A stretch of 64,000 bases of DNA from Heliocidaris tuberculata. Its lineage: Eukaryota > Echinodermata > Echinoidea > Camarodonta > Echinometridae. The stretch is taken from contig CM046833.1 of assembly GCA_025618425.1 (NCBI GenBank), forward strand, positions 5,724,356 to 5,788,355, read 5' to 3'. Within the stretch, counting starts at the first letter, position 1. Every line of letters begins with the position of its first letter. Position numbers and translations under genes: made by a program. Of the stretch, positions 1-13,057 are shown in pieces. A model generated the notes under the pieces. That model was not told the DNA's origin. It made no database searches and saw only the letters and a list, made by a program, of their open reading frames with translations.

Positions 1-2334
1 CCATTCGCAAGTAAGTGCGATCCTCTTCTCTCAGATTTCAAAAGAATCCTTTCTAATGAAACAGTATTAAGCCCCTCTTCACCTCCTTCTTCGCCTAGTT
101 ATAAACACTCGGCCAAGATTTACGCAAAAAGGAAGCCTATAATCTCAGACAGTGTACAGAAACGCCACCATTTTGTTAATTTCTGTTGCATTTTTTTCGA
201 GCGAATACATGATAAATTTATATCGCTGAAAAGATCGAAAAGAGTGTAAGTTTCTGAGATTTCTTAGGAAACAGAAGTGAGGATACATTAGGATCGAGTA
301 GATCTAAACTTCTCCCGCGTGTTGACACTGTAAACAAGGAGAGTAAACGATCGACGTTGTTTCAAGTGGGACGCCTTGAAAGGTAAGTATTTCACTTTCT
401 CTCTTGTATCATGCTAACTTACAGTTCCCTACTTGTACAAGCATGTACACAGGGGCCGTTTTATGCTATCGAGTTTTACGTGAGTGCAAAAATTGAAATT
501 AAACAAATAAACGCCTAATATGACTTGATATATTTGATGTTCTTTAAAATTTATACGATTCAAATACAATATAAAATGAAATTACATCTCTCAATAACAT
601 GTAAGTCGTAAATCCTTTTCTCACTAATAATTTATTCCAATTATTTGCAAAGTAATCATGATAGATAGTTATTGAAGGAATTAGCTGTTCCATTTCTTTC
701 CGTAGCTTATCCATTTTGAACGAGGATGAAAATAGACAAAATGATATCATTGTCAGTTTATTTTGAAGAAAAAAAATTCAAACAAATGTTTGATTTAGAA
801 TCCTGCATTTACTGATTACCATGACAACCCGCACACCATATAATTGGTGAAATTAAAATCAAATCTTTGCTACAATCATTAACGTCATAATTTCGCTTGT
901 TAATGCGTCAGTCGATTGGAATTCTAATCATAATGGAACTCATTTTTTTATTAATGATCGTATTTCAGGCCTGAATGTGAGAATAAAAAAATTGGTTAGA
1001 AATAATGCATTTTTTAAAAATATGTTACTTGAATGTAACATTATAAAAATCTCTTTTTTCACAAAACCTTTATACAGTTTTTATGATGATCTTACAAAGC
1101 TTAGAAACTTTATTTCGTATTGATGATACTTAAAATGAGATTAACTGAAATTTTGTCTTTAAAAAGATATTTGTATTTTCGATAATTGTAGAACCATCAA
1201 AAAGGCAGGTACCTAGTTGTCTGTAAACTATAATTATGGGCAAATGTGATCATTTTTTAACCGATATAACACCTGATTTCTTTTGCTTTCTAAAATAGAA
1301 ATAATATACACAAGGAGATCATAACATGTAAATCAATCACCTTTGAACTTTTGTTCCTTACATTGGGGGTCACTCACGAGATTTCTACAAAAACAAAAAA
1401 CATCATTAATCACGTCGGGTTAAATGATATCCGCACTGAGCAGATGTCAAAAGCGGGATGAAAAAAAAAGAAAAGAAAAAGTAAACATTAATAAAACACA
1501 AGGGATACTAGGAAAAATCGTGTAAAACCAATCTATTTATATAAATACAACACTTAAATAAAAATGACATAGATTTTAATATTCAGAAATTCGTTTTGAA
1601 AAGGGGTTATTATCAAATTGTCCAATCATTCGGTAGATCAATCTGTTGTAATAATAATAATAATAATAATAAATTTTCTTTATAAGGCGCATAATACTTA
1701 TAAAAAGTCTTTTTGCGCTTAATATAGTATAACAAAACATTGGTAAGTAAGCTTACAAAACAACTACAATGGTACATGTATATATAGCTAATTTCTATAC
1801 AATAATCACAATATAGTATGATAGCAAAGTGATTAATGAAATCTTAGCTAACGATACATAATAACTTACAAAATATATGGAAAGGTAAAGCATATAACAT
1901 ATAACGAGATTGAATTTAATCTTATGTCGGTAAAAAATGAAAAGTATCTTATCTCAATATTGCATCTTATTTTAGCAAGGTATAATACTAAACACAGTAC
2001 AAAGAACTATCAACAATAAAACTGATATATTGATAGGATCACTGTGTTTTTCAGAATGGGCCTTTCTGCTTTCATTTAATCATGCATCTCGTTTCCTCTC
2101 ACGGGGTGGAATACACTAATAGCAAAAACTTTTTCAATAGGGGGTTCACTCTTTACTGAGGGCACAGTCTAACATGCATGCTCACGAGAGAAGCAGCCCA
2201 TGATTCCAGTAATGTCGGTTTCATGAACCCTATTGACAGAAGGCCCGCGCGAGACGTCTCGTTGGCTTTAGCTCTCTGCTACTGTGACTATAAAACCATC
2301 ACAATAAACACAAACTTTACGAGCTCCCGGACCC
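1..2334. other. unassigned 5' stretch
   Basis: AT-rich non-coding DNA with no supportable ORF. A good donor-like junction, AAAG followed by GTAAGT, ends at 382. It could close a non-coding first exon of the downstream receptor gene, whose coding exon has an acceptor at 11781, but this is a guess across 11 kb. An (AAT)n run at about 1650-1672 heads a dispersed repeat with GGCGCATAATAC-type sequence that continues to roughly 1960. Confidence 0.3.
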
Positions 2335-2800
2335 TACACTGTAAAAAAAAGAAATGCCGTTTTTTCACTGGAAATTTCCTAGCAGTCAGGATGCCGGGAA
2401 TGCCCGTTTTTCCACACTACATGTAAAGTAACTGATTCTCGTTTTTTTCACAGCAAGTTTCCTGGCAGTTACAATGCCTGGAATGCCCTTTTTTCACAGT
2501 TCACATCATATTTTTGTTAAATAGTAGAAACTTGAATTTCTAACAGGCAAATCTATTTAAATAAAAACTGAACCATGGAAACGATTTGTAATTTAACAGG
2601 GTAACTTGTTAAAATATGAGAAAATGGTTTTTTTTAACAGTGTTTATGTCGGGCAATTGTAAATATATGCTGAATTCCGGTAAACCAACAAACTTGCTGT
2701 TTTTTTTATAGGAAAGAGACTGTAAAATTGAAATAACGGCAATAACTTGTAATTTCAAGGGCCAAAAAAATGTAGTTTTACAGTTATTTTTTACAGTGTA
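2335..2800. mobile_element. MITE-like element with ACACTGTAAAA ends
   Basis: The left end reads TACACTGTAAAAAA and the right end is its near-exact complement, TTTTTTACAGTGTA, so this is a short terminal-inverted-repeat element of about 466 bp. Inside, a unit of about 88 bp containing 'TTTCCTAGCAGT...GGGAATGCCC' is repeated once imperfectly (about 2350-2500). There is no coding capacity. It directly abuts the next element at 2803. Confidence 0.65.
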
Positions 2801-2802
2801 TC

Positions 2803-3009
2803 AACCCAGCTCCAACTAGGCGTCATATGCTGACGTAAGGACTGCGTCAGTGACTTGCACGGTCTTCATGAAAGAGAGATATCGTTTAATTAGAAAGTGA
2901 TTGCAAACAATACATTTAATGACTGGTGTTTGGGCTAATTGCCATCATAAGCTCGATTATTGCAGGTATTGGCGTAATCGAAATGATACCTCGTATCAAT
3001 CGGGATTTA
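2803..3009. mobile_element. MITE family A, copy 1
   Basis: One of four dispersed copies (also near 4096, 16618 and 30314). The ends resemble AACCCGGCTCACAC, followed by a conserved interior with 'TGACGTAAGGAC', 'GCGTCAGTGAC' and 'AATCGAAATGA'. It is about 207 bp, non-coding and diverged. It is recognised by alignment to the other copies in the window. Confidence 0.65.
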
Positions 3010-4095
3010 GAAAGGGTTGAATAAAACAAAGAGGTGATACCATGGCAGACAATGAACACTTTAATTTATTTGAAAGCACGCGGGGAACTTCAGCGAGTCC
3101 AGTCGCATGTATCTTATTAGAAATAATAACGGACTGTCAAAGTACTTTTTATTTTATGCAACCATATTACTAATAATCAACAAAAAACGAGTCAAATCAG
3201 TCAATTGATCTGTTATAAGTCTCCCAATCAATCTAAAATCATAATACCGACACCTATTATGTCATTCAATATAAAAATCACAAGGTATACTGTGTTACTA
3301 AAAGATGTGGGCGCCTAAACGCAATTCCGTGTAATCACGACACATATTACTGAAATCCTGAAATTATCTTGTGTAACAGGGTGTACTATAAATATTTAAT
3401 CAATAAAGTCATGTAATATCGATAACATTGGCATCGCTCGATAGATCGTTGTCTTATATCGAAGACATCAACAATAGGTTTTTAATGTTTTAATTATAGG
3501 TCAGTTCCCACATGTCATTGTTAAATTAATAACGCAGATCTTGTAATTACCTCGTAGAAGTGGTAGACTATAAATATTTAATCAATTACGTTTTCTACTA
3601 AGGACAAAATCGGCATCCCACTATCAGATAACCATCAGCAATATTCCTCTAATTATTTCATCATTACAATAATCAATAATCCAACTATGATCGTTAATTA
3701 TGTAACATAATTAAAATAATTAAATGTGCCGCTAGCAGCCTTCTGTGAATCGTTCTGCAGTCGACTCCGAATGCAGCATCAACAGTAAAGCTTTAATTAT
3801 TCTGTTGTTTCTCACTGGCGTCATCAGTGATCTAACTATAACCATGGATTAGATTTTAATTTTAATAGATTAATAAATTTAATCATTAAAAGCGAGGTTA
3901 GCAGCCCCTCTACTATGAAGACATAAACAAAAGACATTTGATTATTCCTGTGTTGCCCATTATCATAATCAATGATCTTGTAATGGTCTTAGATTATGTA
4001 AAGCACAATTTAAAAAATAAAAAAACGTGTGGTTACTGACCCCGTTATTGAGCGAGAATGACATTCATGATTAAAAGATCAAGCATGCGTTGCTA
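3010..4095. other. unassigned AT-rich stretch
   Basis: No ORF, repeat end or RNA gene that I can support. Several near-repeated phrases ('TATAAATATTTAATCAAT' at about 3388 and 3570) hint at an old internal duplication. Confidence 0.4.
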
Positions 4096-4506
4096 AAACC
4101 CAGCGCACACGAGGCCTCATTTGCTGAAATTACACTTTAAAAATAGTGTTAAATCACCATTTAAAAGGGCCGAGGAGTGACCACCCTTTTCAAAATGGTA
4201 GATCAACACTGTTAACATGCTGGATGCAACACTATATATAAAGGCTGAATCCAGCATGCTAAACTACCATTTTGAAAAAGTGGTCACTCCTCGGCCCTTT
4301 TAAATGGTGATTTAACACTTTGAGTGTAGAACCGCGTCAGTGACTTATAGGGTCTTTTGCGGGTCATGATAGAGTAATATAGTTGCAAAATAAACAGTGT
4401 AAACATTATTTTTTCTAACTGGTGTATATGGGTTAATTGCCTTCACAGGCTTGATTAGCGCAAGCACTGACGCAATCGAAATGACGCTTTGTGTGAGTCG
4501 GGTTTA
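4096..4506. mobile_element. MITE family A, copy 2, interrupted by a hairpin element
   Basis: The ends are AAACCCAGCGCACACGAGG (left) and the complement of AAACCCGACTCACAC (right). Removing the nested hairpin at 4131-4328 leaves about 213 bp, matching the 207-bp copy at 2803. The interior keeps 'GCGTCAGTGACTTA', 'GGTTAATTGCC' and 'CAATCGAAATGACGC'. Confidence 0.7.
4131..4328. mobile_element. foldback (hairpin) MITE nested in family A copy
   Basis: Two arms of about 80-90 bp are inverted copies of each other: 'AAATCACCATTTAAAAGGGC' on the left and its complement on the right, with further matching through 'GAGTGACCAC' and 'CATGCTGGAT'. The spacer is about 25 bp. The terminal bases are TACACT/AGTGTA. 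Non-coding. Confidence 0.8.
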
Positions 4507-6420
4507 AACGAAAAACGGTTCGAAGCGTTAATAATCTGTGGTAAAATACTTCCAAAATGAACATATAAGAAACTGAGAAATATCATCGTTAAGTGTCGTT
4601 AGATAATGCTTGCTTAGTCTTGTGTCAAATCTCTGTCTTTCTGTTTTCTTTGCTATAAATATCCCTCTGGGCGCAAAAGTGTGTAGTTGGAATTGACCAA
4701 ATCATATCGTAAGATTTTGCATAATTATTAGTAAAAGTATATTTCACAAGGTGGCAGTTTTTATGGGTTTTATACGATTGAAAGCGGTCCATGAAACTTT
4801 CGGCTCATTCAGTGTCTTAGACTCAAAATATTAGATAATGCTCCTGATAAAACCCCAGGTTCCAAAAGTAATTATACGAATTATTCCAGACTTTGATAGT
4901 TGATACCCTCAACATGCCTAAAAATGCTGAAGAGTGAAGGTAGATGTAGTTACATTACTGTGTTATAAGGCGGAAATTATTCGCGTCCAAATGAATAATG
5001 TAGATGAATCACCTCATTTTAGCAACCTTTGATTGATTTACTCATTTTGATGAGCCTAATGTTCACTTAATTTTTAATTACAAAGCGCCCTTAAAACTAA
5101 ACAAACAAGACCAACTGTAACAACAATTAATTACTAAAGCTTTCAATAATTCAGGTTAGGTGTCAAATACGTCATTATTAATCCCCTTTAATATGCCCAA
5201 TAGAGGCCTACATGGTACATTGAATGTTTATTAAAAGATGAAGTACTCCTGTAAGTATTAGTAGACTAATAACAGCCTTGCGTCGTCATAGTTAAACCTA
5301 ACAAGCATGACAAAGTTTATGAGACTTCCGATTTCTATATTAAAAAGAAACTTGCAAATCAAATCTGAACTTTTTGAAATTGTGCTGTGTTTGAAAGAGA
5401 TCAGAACATTTTCAGCAAAGCAATAACCATGATAACAGTTTATGGAAAAGAATGAATAATTTGTTTATTAATTGGTGTGTATTTTCTCTCTTTCTCTTAT
5501 TTCATTTGATTTATTTTTACTTTTTTGTTGCTTCGTTCTTCTAAATATTATGTTCTAGGAGAAACTGATTTTTATAGTTCCTAATTTCCGTAAACATTTC
5601 AATTAAAGAAATGAAAACTATCTCTTTATATTTTTCTGATGATCATTTCAAATATGCTTCAATTTGGCATTTGGTGACAAATCCGCCAAGAGAATCCGCC
5701 ATGACACGGGCGTTGTCCGGGGGGGGGGATGCATTACCGGGGGTAATGGCCCATTGGCCATGTTGGTAAGAACTACTTGTCCTGGAACCATAATCGACTA
5801 TGTATAAACATGCATCATCTGCAATGCACTCTAATTTAGCAGTCATCCTCAATACAAGTAGACGTCCCCATTTTTGTGACGTAATAATCGATAAGGAATA
5901 CCAATAGAATGTATGAAAAGAAATTAGGAGAGCACTTTGGGCATCCACCACTCAACACACACAACAATCGAGTCAAATTCGTCTAATGAAAGAAAAGAAC
6001 AAAAAAAATGTAATTGATTTTCGTTGAATATCTGTCTGTACTTGTGGACCATGAGTAGATACGAATATGGATTTTTTGCCAAGCAATAGTATACAAAACA
6101 TTTCGTGAGAATGAAGATAGGGAGTTGTACAAAAGTACTCAATGAAAATATATGACTATATGAACAGATGAATACGTATACGGTGTGCACGTTTCACGCG
6201 GAAAGAAACATGTAAAATCAATGAAAAGCCGAAATCCTGTAATGTAAGATGGGGGTGATTTTTTGGCTATATAGATTCAAGCGTAATACAAATAACTGAT
6301 TTATATTTGGGGGTAATTTTAAAGTCCTATTATAGTGGAATTCCATCTTAATCAATGGTAACTATGAATGACTGATATTTTGGGGTGAAATTATGAGGAC
6401 ATTAGGCACTTATTTCATCT
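4507..6420. other. unassigned stretch
   Basis: No supportable gene. A short poly-G run sits at about 5719-5728. The open frames here lack any recognisable domain or splice context. Confidence 0.4.
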
Positions 6421-6615
6421 CATGTAACACGATAAAAACTACTTTCGAAAAATAAACTCAAGGGCAATTTCAAAGGCCTATTGTACTGCCCATTGAAATC
6501 AGGTTCGGATTACGTAATACGCCATTGCAATGTTCGCACATTTCTAAAGGTGATAGACGGGGCTATTGAAATTGCCTTGAGTTGATTTTTCGAAAATATT
6601 TTTTATCGTGTACCC
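6421..6615. mobile_element. foldback element
   Basis: Left arm 'AACTCAAGGGCAATTTCAAA' and right arm 'TATTGAAATTGCCTTGAGTT' are inverted copies. The pairing extends outward through CGAAAA and ATAAAAA to 'AACACGAT/ATCGTGT', giving arms of about 55 bp around a spacer of about 75 bp. A degenerate relative, with 'GGCTATTGAGATTGCCTTGA', lies at about 29370-29395. Confidence 0.65.
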
Positions 6616-7088
6616 CAGTTTTTATAAAACAGACATTCCAAATGCTCTTTGACTTTTTTCTTAGGTATCACCACACAAGACAAAACAAGAATCATCAATT
6701 TTTTTCAATATTCATTGGGTTAGAAAAATATGAAAATATCTTTCCATATGATGTGAAGTGTCTCTTCGAATAATTTTTTGAGGGGTGGTCTTAACGCAGA
6801 ACTGAATCCGAAGTGATATTAGGGTTATGGACAGCCATATATCGAAGAAAATAAACATCTAATTAAATTTTTCGCATATAAATGAAAAATGAAGATAATT
6901 GCGAGTATTTCTCTATGTACCTAATACATTTGCAAAATTTTGGTACGAAACAAATAACAACAAAGACGAAGCCTTTTAAAGAAACTTATTTGTTTGAAAT
7001 TCACATAACGCTTCTTGCATGTTTTATGAAAGATTTAGTTATTCAACCGAATATTTTGTTCACTTGCAATTTGAAACGCCCATAATGT

Positions 7089-7540
7089 TATGGTCACATC
7101 CCAGAAAATAAGCCTGCTCGTTGGCCGGGGGGGGGGGGGGGGTTCGGGCATCGCTCGGTCGCCGCTGAAGTTTTAGCGCGGAGTTAAAATTTCCGCGGCA
7201 CCTGGCCACTTTTCACTCGCCGACCAAAATACGCGCGGTGCCCGGGCGGTCGCCGTCGAGCGATTTAGGTCAAAAATCGTAGCCGCTAGATCAAAGGCTG
7301 TCGAACGGGCTGCCGCCTGGTCACCGCTGGGAGATCGGTGGTCACCGGTCGGTGACCGACCGGCGAGTTCAAAATAGACCGGCGTCCGGGCGGTCGTACG
7401 CCACCCTCTCCCTCAGCCGGGCAAAGTGCTTGGCTTGTGGATCTCGCTGTCGTAGTCGTTGAGGTGGAATCAAAGGCATCATAGACGTCGTTGACCTCTC
7501 AGATGCAGAGCAAAAGCGTTGATGTTGATGGCCAAGGCGC

Positions 7541-7571
<31 letters not shown>

Positions 7572-7935
7572 TACCCAGGTCGCTCGAGAGAAATTCCCGG
7601 CGGAGACCGGCGGGCCGCCGCCGGTACGCCTACGGGACACCTGCAGATGCCCCGCCGATCACCGGCCGGCCGCCGGGCGATTTCTTAAAAATCGGCTGGT
7701 GGCCGGGGGAAGATCGTGTCATCATTCGGTCACTGCTCGGACGCCGCGCGGAGAAGATCCCCCGATTGCGCCGAGTTTTGACCTAAAATCGACCGGCGAC
7801 CCACGGGAAATCGACAGGGCATCGCTGGGGCTTTACAGCCCGCTCGACTTCTCCAAAAATCCTTGGCGATGCCTAAATTCCAGCGGCGCCCGAGCAGGCT
7901 ACAAATGTTGGTCGCCGCCCTGATTTGTGGCCATA
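7089..7935. mobile_element. GC-rich TIR element, copy 1
   Basis: About 850 bp, bounded by TATGGTCACA on the left and its near complement TGTGGCCATA on the right. It is strikingly GC-rich against AT-rich surroundings and dense in CCGG/GGCGACCG words. It contains a (TA)n run at about 7548-7573 and a G16 tract at about 7127. A copy in the opposite orientation lies at 46145-47075. Similar reading frames exist in both copies, but they follow from DNA identity and match no protein I know, so I do not call a gene. Confidence 0.75.
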
Positions 7936-9640
7936 GCTTTAAGAAGCGAGATATTGTAATAAAAACTAACAAAGTAACTAACAAGGACGCGAGAACGAAA
8001 ACAATTACCGACCAAATTTATCGGAGAAGACGCAAAGACTGCACGAAAATAGTCAGTTTTGACTTGGCGCCATAAATGCACAAGGATAATTATCGAACGG
8101 AAAAGCCAACGGCATGGTATTATATGAGCACCCTGTTAACATAATACCAACAGACTAACACAACAAGCGATAGAATTAGTAGACCTTAACGAAAAGTAAA
8201 TAGGGAATTAAGGAGGATGCCAACGAAGTTAAAACACAAAAACACAAATAACTATGGGAAGAAAAGGACGAATACAAGCAGAAAGGGGACGAACAGAGAA
8301 AAGAAAATGAAGCAAATGCTGATAGGCGCTTCAATCTTGGAAATGAAGGAGGTTTTTTACAACATTTTCTAGCCTGACGACTATAGTTACCTAATAATTG
8401 CTTTTTTGGACGAAATTTTCTTTGCGAATCAGTTGAAATTATAAACTACATCCGATGGCAGACAAATTAGATGGTTAGTTGTATGTTATGTTCATCAATA
8501 TTACAATCAATCATATTTGAATGTTAATACGTGTTAAAATGATCTGCTTGAAATGAGATACTGCTTGAGATATTCATGTCACATTTATTGCACCTAATGT
8601 TCCGCCATTTTCCAGTGATACACTTTTAATTTATGATTCTTCTTTTAATTTTCTTATCCTGACCTGGATGGAGTTGAGGGGGTGTGGGAAGGAAGACCTG
8701 TGGGTCATGGTAATTGAGTTAACCTTTTCTAAACCCAGGCAGCCCCATCAACTCTGATCCAGGTCCTTTCTTTACAATGTTTATTCTTGTTATTGTTTTC
8801 TGTATTGTTTTCGAAATGCTGAATAAATAAATAGAATAAATAAATGAATAAATAAAATTTAAAAGAAAAATAAATAAAATTATCATTATGTAGTGATACC
8901 AGAAAGAAAAAGAAGTCAGTGGTCATATGGAGTTATTTTTCATTTTTGAGTGAAATGAATAAGGTACGAAAATATCTAAGATATGTTATACGGAACATGT
9001 CCCGTCGAACTTTTCCGAATTCCAGCTTATTCACCAAAAAAGAACGAATCACTTCAAGTGACCATTGCTAAATATAGCACTCGGGTATTTCTTTCTGATT
9101 GTCCAAGACGGAGCTTGCATTAATCATTAGTATGATTATTTAGTGCCTTGAATGTTGTAAAATATTCATTTTCTCTAATGGTGAAAAGCCCTGAATGGTT
9201 TTTGAAAGCATCTAACATAGGACGTCGATCTTGCCTGGGGACACAATTACCGGATTAATTTTTCTAGTCTATGCTATGAGGCGTATCCATCTAATCAATA
9301 GGTTTGCCCCTCCCCTCCCCCTTACCCGCCCCGTCCTAATCCCTATCCCCCACACGAACTACAAATCCTGAAAATATATCAAACCTTGTAGTCTGTGATA
9401 ATAATTCAAGGATATTTACCTGTCCCCCAAGGCGGTTCTCTACCAGAGAATCCTTAGCAAACTAAATCCTCTTACATGTTTCAATTTAGTCCTCCTTTTC
9501 CTCAAAGGACTTTAAGTACCAGTAATATATTAATGTTTCACTTAAAAAAGAAGAAAGAGAAGAATAAAGAGAGAAAAAAGGAGAATTAGGAGCATGATGA
9601 AGAGTGGGATAAGGAGGAGAAGGAGAAGAAGGAAAGCAAA
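7936..9640. other. unassigned stretch
   Basis: AT-rich sequence without a supportable gene. AATAAATAAA-type low complexity lies at about 8820-8880. Confidence 0.4.
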
Positions 9641-9654
9641 AAGAATAAGATAGA

Positions 9655-9685
<31 letters not shown>

Positions 9686-9740
9686 AAGAAGAAGAAGAAG
9701 AAGAAGAAGAAGAAGAAGGGGGAGGAGGAGGAGGAGGAGG
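9655..9740. repeat. (GAA)n then (GGA)n microsatellite
   Basis: An almost pure run of AAG/GAA triplets from about 9655 to 9718 is followed by GGA triplets. The flanks are purine-rich from about 9545. Confidence 0.95.
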
Positions 9741-9782
9741 GAAAGAAGAATAAGAAGAATAAAATCAGAATAGCATAAGAAG

Positions 9783-9945
9783 CAGGGGCCGCGGGGCGTT
9801 TTTGAAAGTGGGGGGGGCTGATTTGATTTCACTTGAAAAATGACAATTTTGTCCCCTTTTTCGGGGATTTATGAAACGTATCTACTCAAAAAAGTGGGGG
9901 CAGGGCCTACAACCCCCCCCCCCCCCCCCGCGGCCCCCGGTTCCG
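9783..9945. mobile_element. short element with GGGGCCGCGG ends
   Basis: AGGGGCCGCGGGG at the left and CCCGCGGCCCCC at the right are inverted, with G and C homopolymer runs just inside. About 160 bp, non-coding. Probably a tiny non-autonomous element. Confidence 0.45.
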
Positions 9946-11781
9946 TGGCCCATGAGAAGAAGAAAAAGATGAGGAGGAAGGTGGAGGAATGATAAAGAGG
10001 GGAATAAAACTTAGTGAAGAAGATCACTTTAGGGTGTAATTGATTATAAGCAAATAGTGACATGCGAATAGATTGAGCTTGTTAGTCCTTTAGGTAAGTG
10101 GATCTTCGTGAATTTCTTGTACCAATGTAGGGCTCTAATCCTACACATCAGGGGCGGATCCAGGATTTTGTAAAAGAGGGGGCCGGAGCCGAAAAAGTAA
10201 ACACTTAAGGAGGCAATCCTTTTAATTGTGTACTTAAGGTATGCCAGTTGGGTTTCAAAAGAGGGGGGGGGGCAGCCGATTCTCCCCCCCCCCCGATCCT
10301 CCCTTGATAATTAAGATTTCAAGTCTACTGAGAAGACTTAATAAGTCTCTTAATGTAGCTTAAGGAGCGATAACTGCACTAGAATCGGAATAATGATTGT
10401 TTTTGGTAATTTAAACAAATAACCCCTGCACAATTAGTGTCACAGTATGGAATATATTTTCTATTATACAACGATCTTGGTTCGGGATAATGTCTCCATT
10501 TCATAATCTACCCTCTCAGTCACTTAATAATGTGGTTAATTCAAGGTTTAATTAACTTTTGGACCAAAGGCACATCCAGGGTCCCTCCCATCGAGAACAG
10601 AATATAGAGAACAACTCTTCAACCGTTCCCTCTTGACCATTAATGTTTATTACCTTTGATTATTCATGGTTTATAAGTTTTGACTGTAATCATCGAATGG
10701 ACATCATGTGGAATTGCCGCGTTTGTGTAGGGTCGCAAATCGATTAGTAATCTTACTTTCAGGAAATATCGTGGCATTTCATTGTCTTCCTTGTTTTAAT
10801 TTAGACATTAGAACAGACAGGACCTAACCACCGCACCCATGTAAGGTCGCAAAAAAGAGCTTGTTTATTTTTGGCAGACCATATTCAGTACATGTACCTC
10901 AACATGTAGTTTGAGGGTCCTTCCTCTTAACACACGTCTTTACAAGATTACTGTGGTCTGAGCACTTGTCTTGTCCGAAATATCGATCCACGCTCGTTTC
11001 AGAGAGCGATCAAAAATATCGGATCAATAGCGATCGTTACGTAACGAAGCTTAGACGTGTGCAATAGACATTATGTCTTGGGATTACATTGTCATACAGT
11101 TGTGTTCGAGGACTAATGTAAGTGCAATTAAACTGGAAAGAAAGAAGGTCTTTGTACTGGTGTAGACATAGTGATGTTATCCTGGTCGGTGTAAAATGTA
11201 AAGGGGTCGTTTGACCTAAAGAAAAGTTTGCAAAGTAAGTATGCAAGAGCATAGATGATGAACTTCATACTGGATGGAACAAGCAAAGGACTGAAGGATA
11301 TTAAAGTGTTCAAAAATAAGTACAAAATAAGCACCATGTTGTATATTGCCAAATCCCATTTGATATTAATGCATATCTATGTCATACACATAAACACGAT
11401 CGGATCCAGGTACAGACCGAAAAGTCAGCCCCCTTCCCATGAGGTGAAAATAAATTTTATAATTTTCAGGGTAAAATATCCCAATCCTGACAATCCTGCT
11501 AAAATGCATTACCAAATCCTGTCTGCTTTATTTATCTTATATATAGTCAAATCGTTTGGGTAAAGAGAAATGTCCGGAAATTATGTGCATCCCCCCTTTC
11601 CGACGAATCTGAATTCACCCCTTACTGAAGAGGATGGGATCATTGTACCCTCATTATGTTTTACAGATAATACAATACATTATTTAAAATGGTTATAATG
11701 GGCCCACCATAGGCCTACTTATGCAAAGACAATTCATTATGTCAACAATCACCTATTCTATTGCCATTTCTGTCTTTCCAG
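9946..11781. other. unassigned stretch upstream of GRL coding exon
   Basis: No ORF with a recognisable domain. A 'GGGGCGGATCCAGGATTTT' repeat phrase with G/C runs is at about 10151-10295. This is either intergenic or the intron preceding the acceptor CCAG at 11778-11781. Confidence 0.4.
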
Positions 11782-13057
11782 GCGTAGTTGGCGATCGTTT
11801 TTCTGAGAGAACACGACACGAAGCACGATGTCGCGAGGTAGTGTAGCACCCCTTGTCGAAAACGGCACTGATTTCGAAGTGGGTGGAGCATGGATCAACG
11901 GCACAGCGCCCTCTATGACAACCAAGACCCACGAGGGTGTTGAGTTACCACCCCTCAAACAATCTAATGGAACACCACTCATGAAGCGGCGCACGACAGA
12001 GGCGACCAAAGCGCAATTGGAAACGACGGTATCTTTGGAGATCGAAGAAAACGAAAAGGGAATGAGCTCACTTGACTACAGGAAGGACATCAATATGGAG
12101 TTCTATCGTCTCCTTGGACCTCTCATCAATTGCATGACATTCTTTGGACTGTGGCACGGGTACGTTGTTGATCCTCTGCACAACCCGCCACCGAAGACAA
12201 CGGTAAAGAAGATCTTTAACCAGAAGAACTACTGCATCTTTGCTCAGGTTTTGCTATGGTTCAACACCCTTCGGTACGCTCCTGCTTTCTTCGTCGGGTC
12301 CTACATCGATCCTATCAAGCTTGTTCCAAAGGTCATCTTCTCCATCTTCACCCTGCAGTGCGCCCTCAACTCCAGTGTGTTCTTCTTCTGTTTGTCGAAA
12401 AAGGACAAAGTGTCCATTTTCTTTCATCACTTCGAGTTGGCCATTCAGAGCAACCCCGTGACGGCAGTGGATAAGAAGTGGCTCAAGCGGGCCAGCTGGG
12501 CTTGCGCCGCCGTGGCCATCATCTTCATGGTCGTCCATTGCCTCAACCAAGCTGCCAACGCCTACCTCCCCATCGAGACCTTCCGCAACAACAGCCTGGT
12601 CTTCATCGCTCCCATGTACTACAGCGCTCCGCTCCATGTCTTCTTCGGCATCATCTACCTCTACAACTTCGCCGCCTGGATCTTCCCTCTACTCTTTTTC
12701 GTCCTCATCTGTATCATCCTCTCCAGGCAGTTCGTCAAGCTTGACCAGCGACTCGAGAGGTCCTTGCGAAAAGCCCGAATAGATGGATGTTTCCCGAAGG
12801 ATTTCGAAGTTCTCCGAAGACAGCACGAAGCGCTCGCGACGGCGTTGGACACATCTAATGATGGTCTCTTCACCTACGTGAACCTCGTGACGTATGCAAC
12901 CATGGCTCCGTTGGCGGTGTTCTTGTTGTACCGTATCATCACGTCCCCGTCCTACGAGCTGGGACTGTCGGGATGGTTCTTTTATTGGACTTGGATGATC
13001 AACATCTTCATCAACGTCATGATCGTATCATGGATCGCAGCTATTACAAGTACAAAG
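11782..13057 (+). other. GRL exon with 5' UTR tail and residues 1-410
   Basis: The acceptor TTTCCAG ends at 11781. 46 bases of 5' UTR precede the ATG at 11828. The donor after STK is GTAGGC at 13058, phase 0. Reading past the donor gives a stop a few codons on, so the exon is not the 3' end. The codon pattern is GC-rich compared with its surroundings, as expected for a real exon. An upstream non-coding exon is implied by the acceptor but was not located. Confidence 0.8.

Noticed and set aside
300..382. 5' non-coding exon of the GRL gene
   Set aside because: The donor is good but nothing ties it to an acceptor 11 kb away. Kept only as a remark.
7519..7923. 134-codon frame and its counterpart at 46301-46564
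   Set aside because: Both copies of the GC-rich element share the frame because the DNA is shared. GC-rich sequence has few stops, no domain is visible, and the (TA)n run lies inside the frame.
9542..9832. Leucine-rich minus-strand frame
   Set aside because: Pure translation of the (GAA)n/(GGA)n tract.
12254..12744. Several long frames on both strands inside the GRL exon
   Set aside because: They are shadows of the GC-rich receptor coding sequence.
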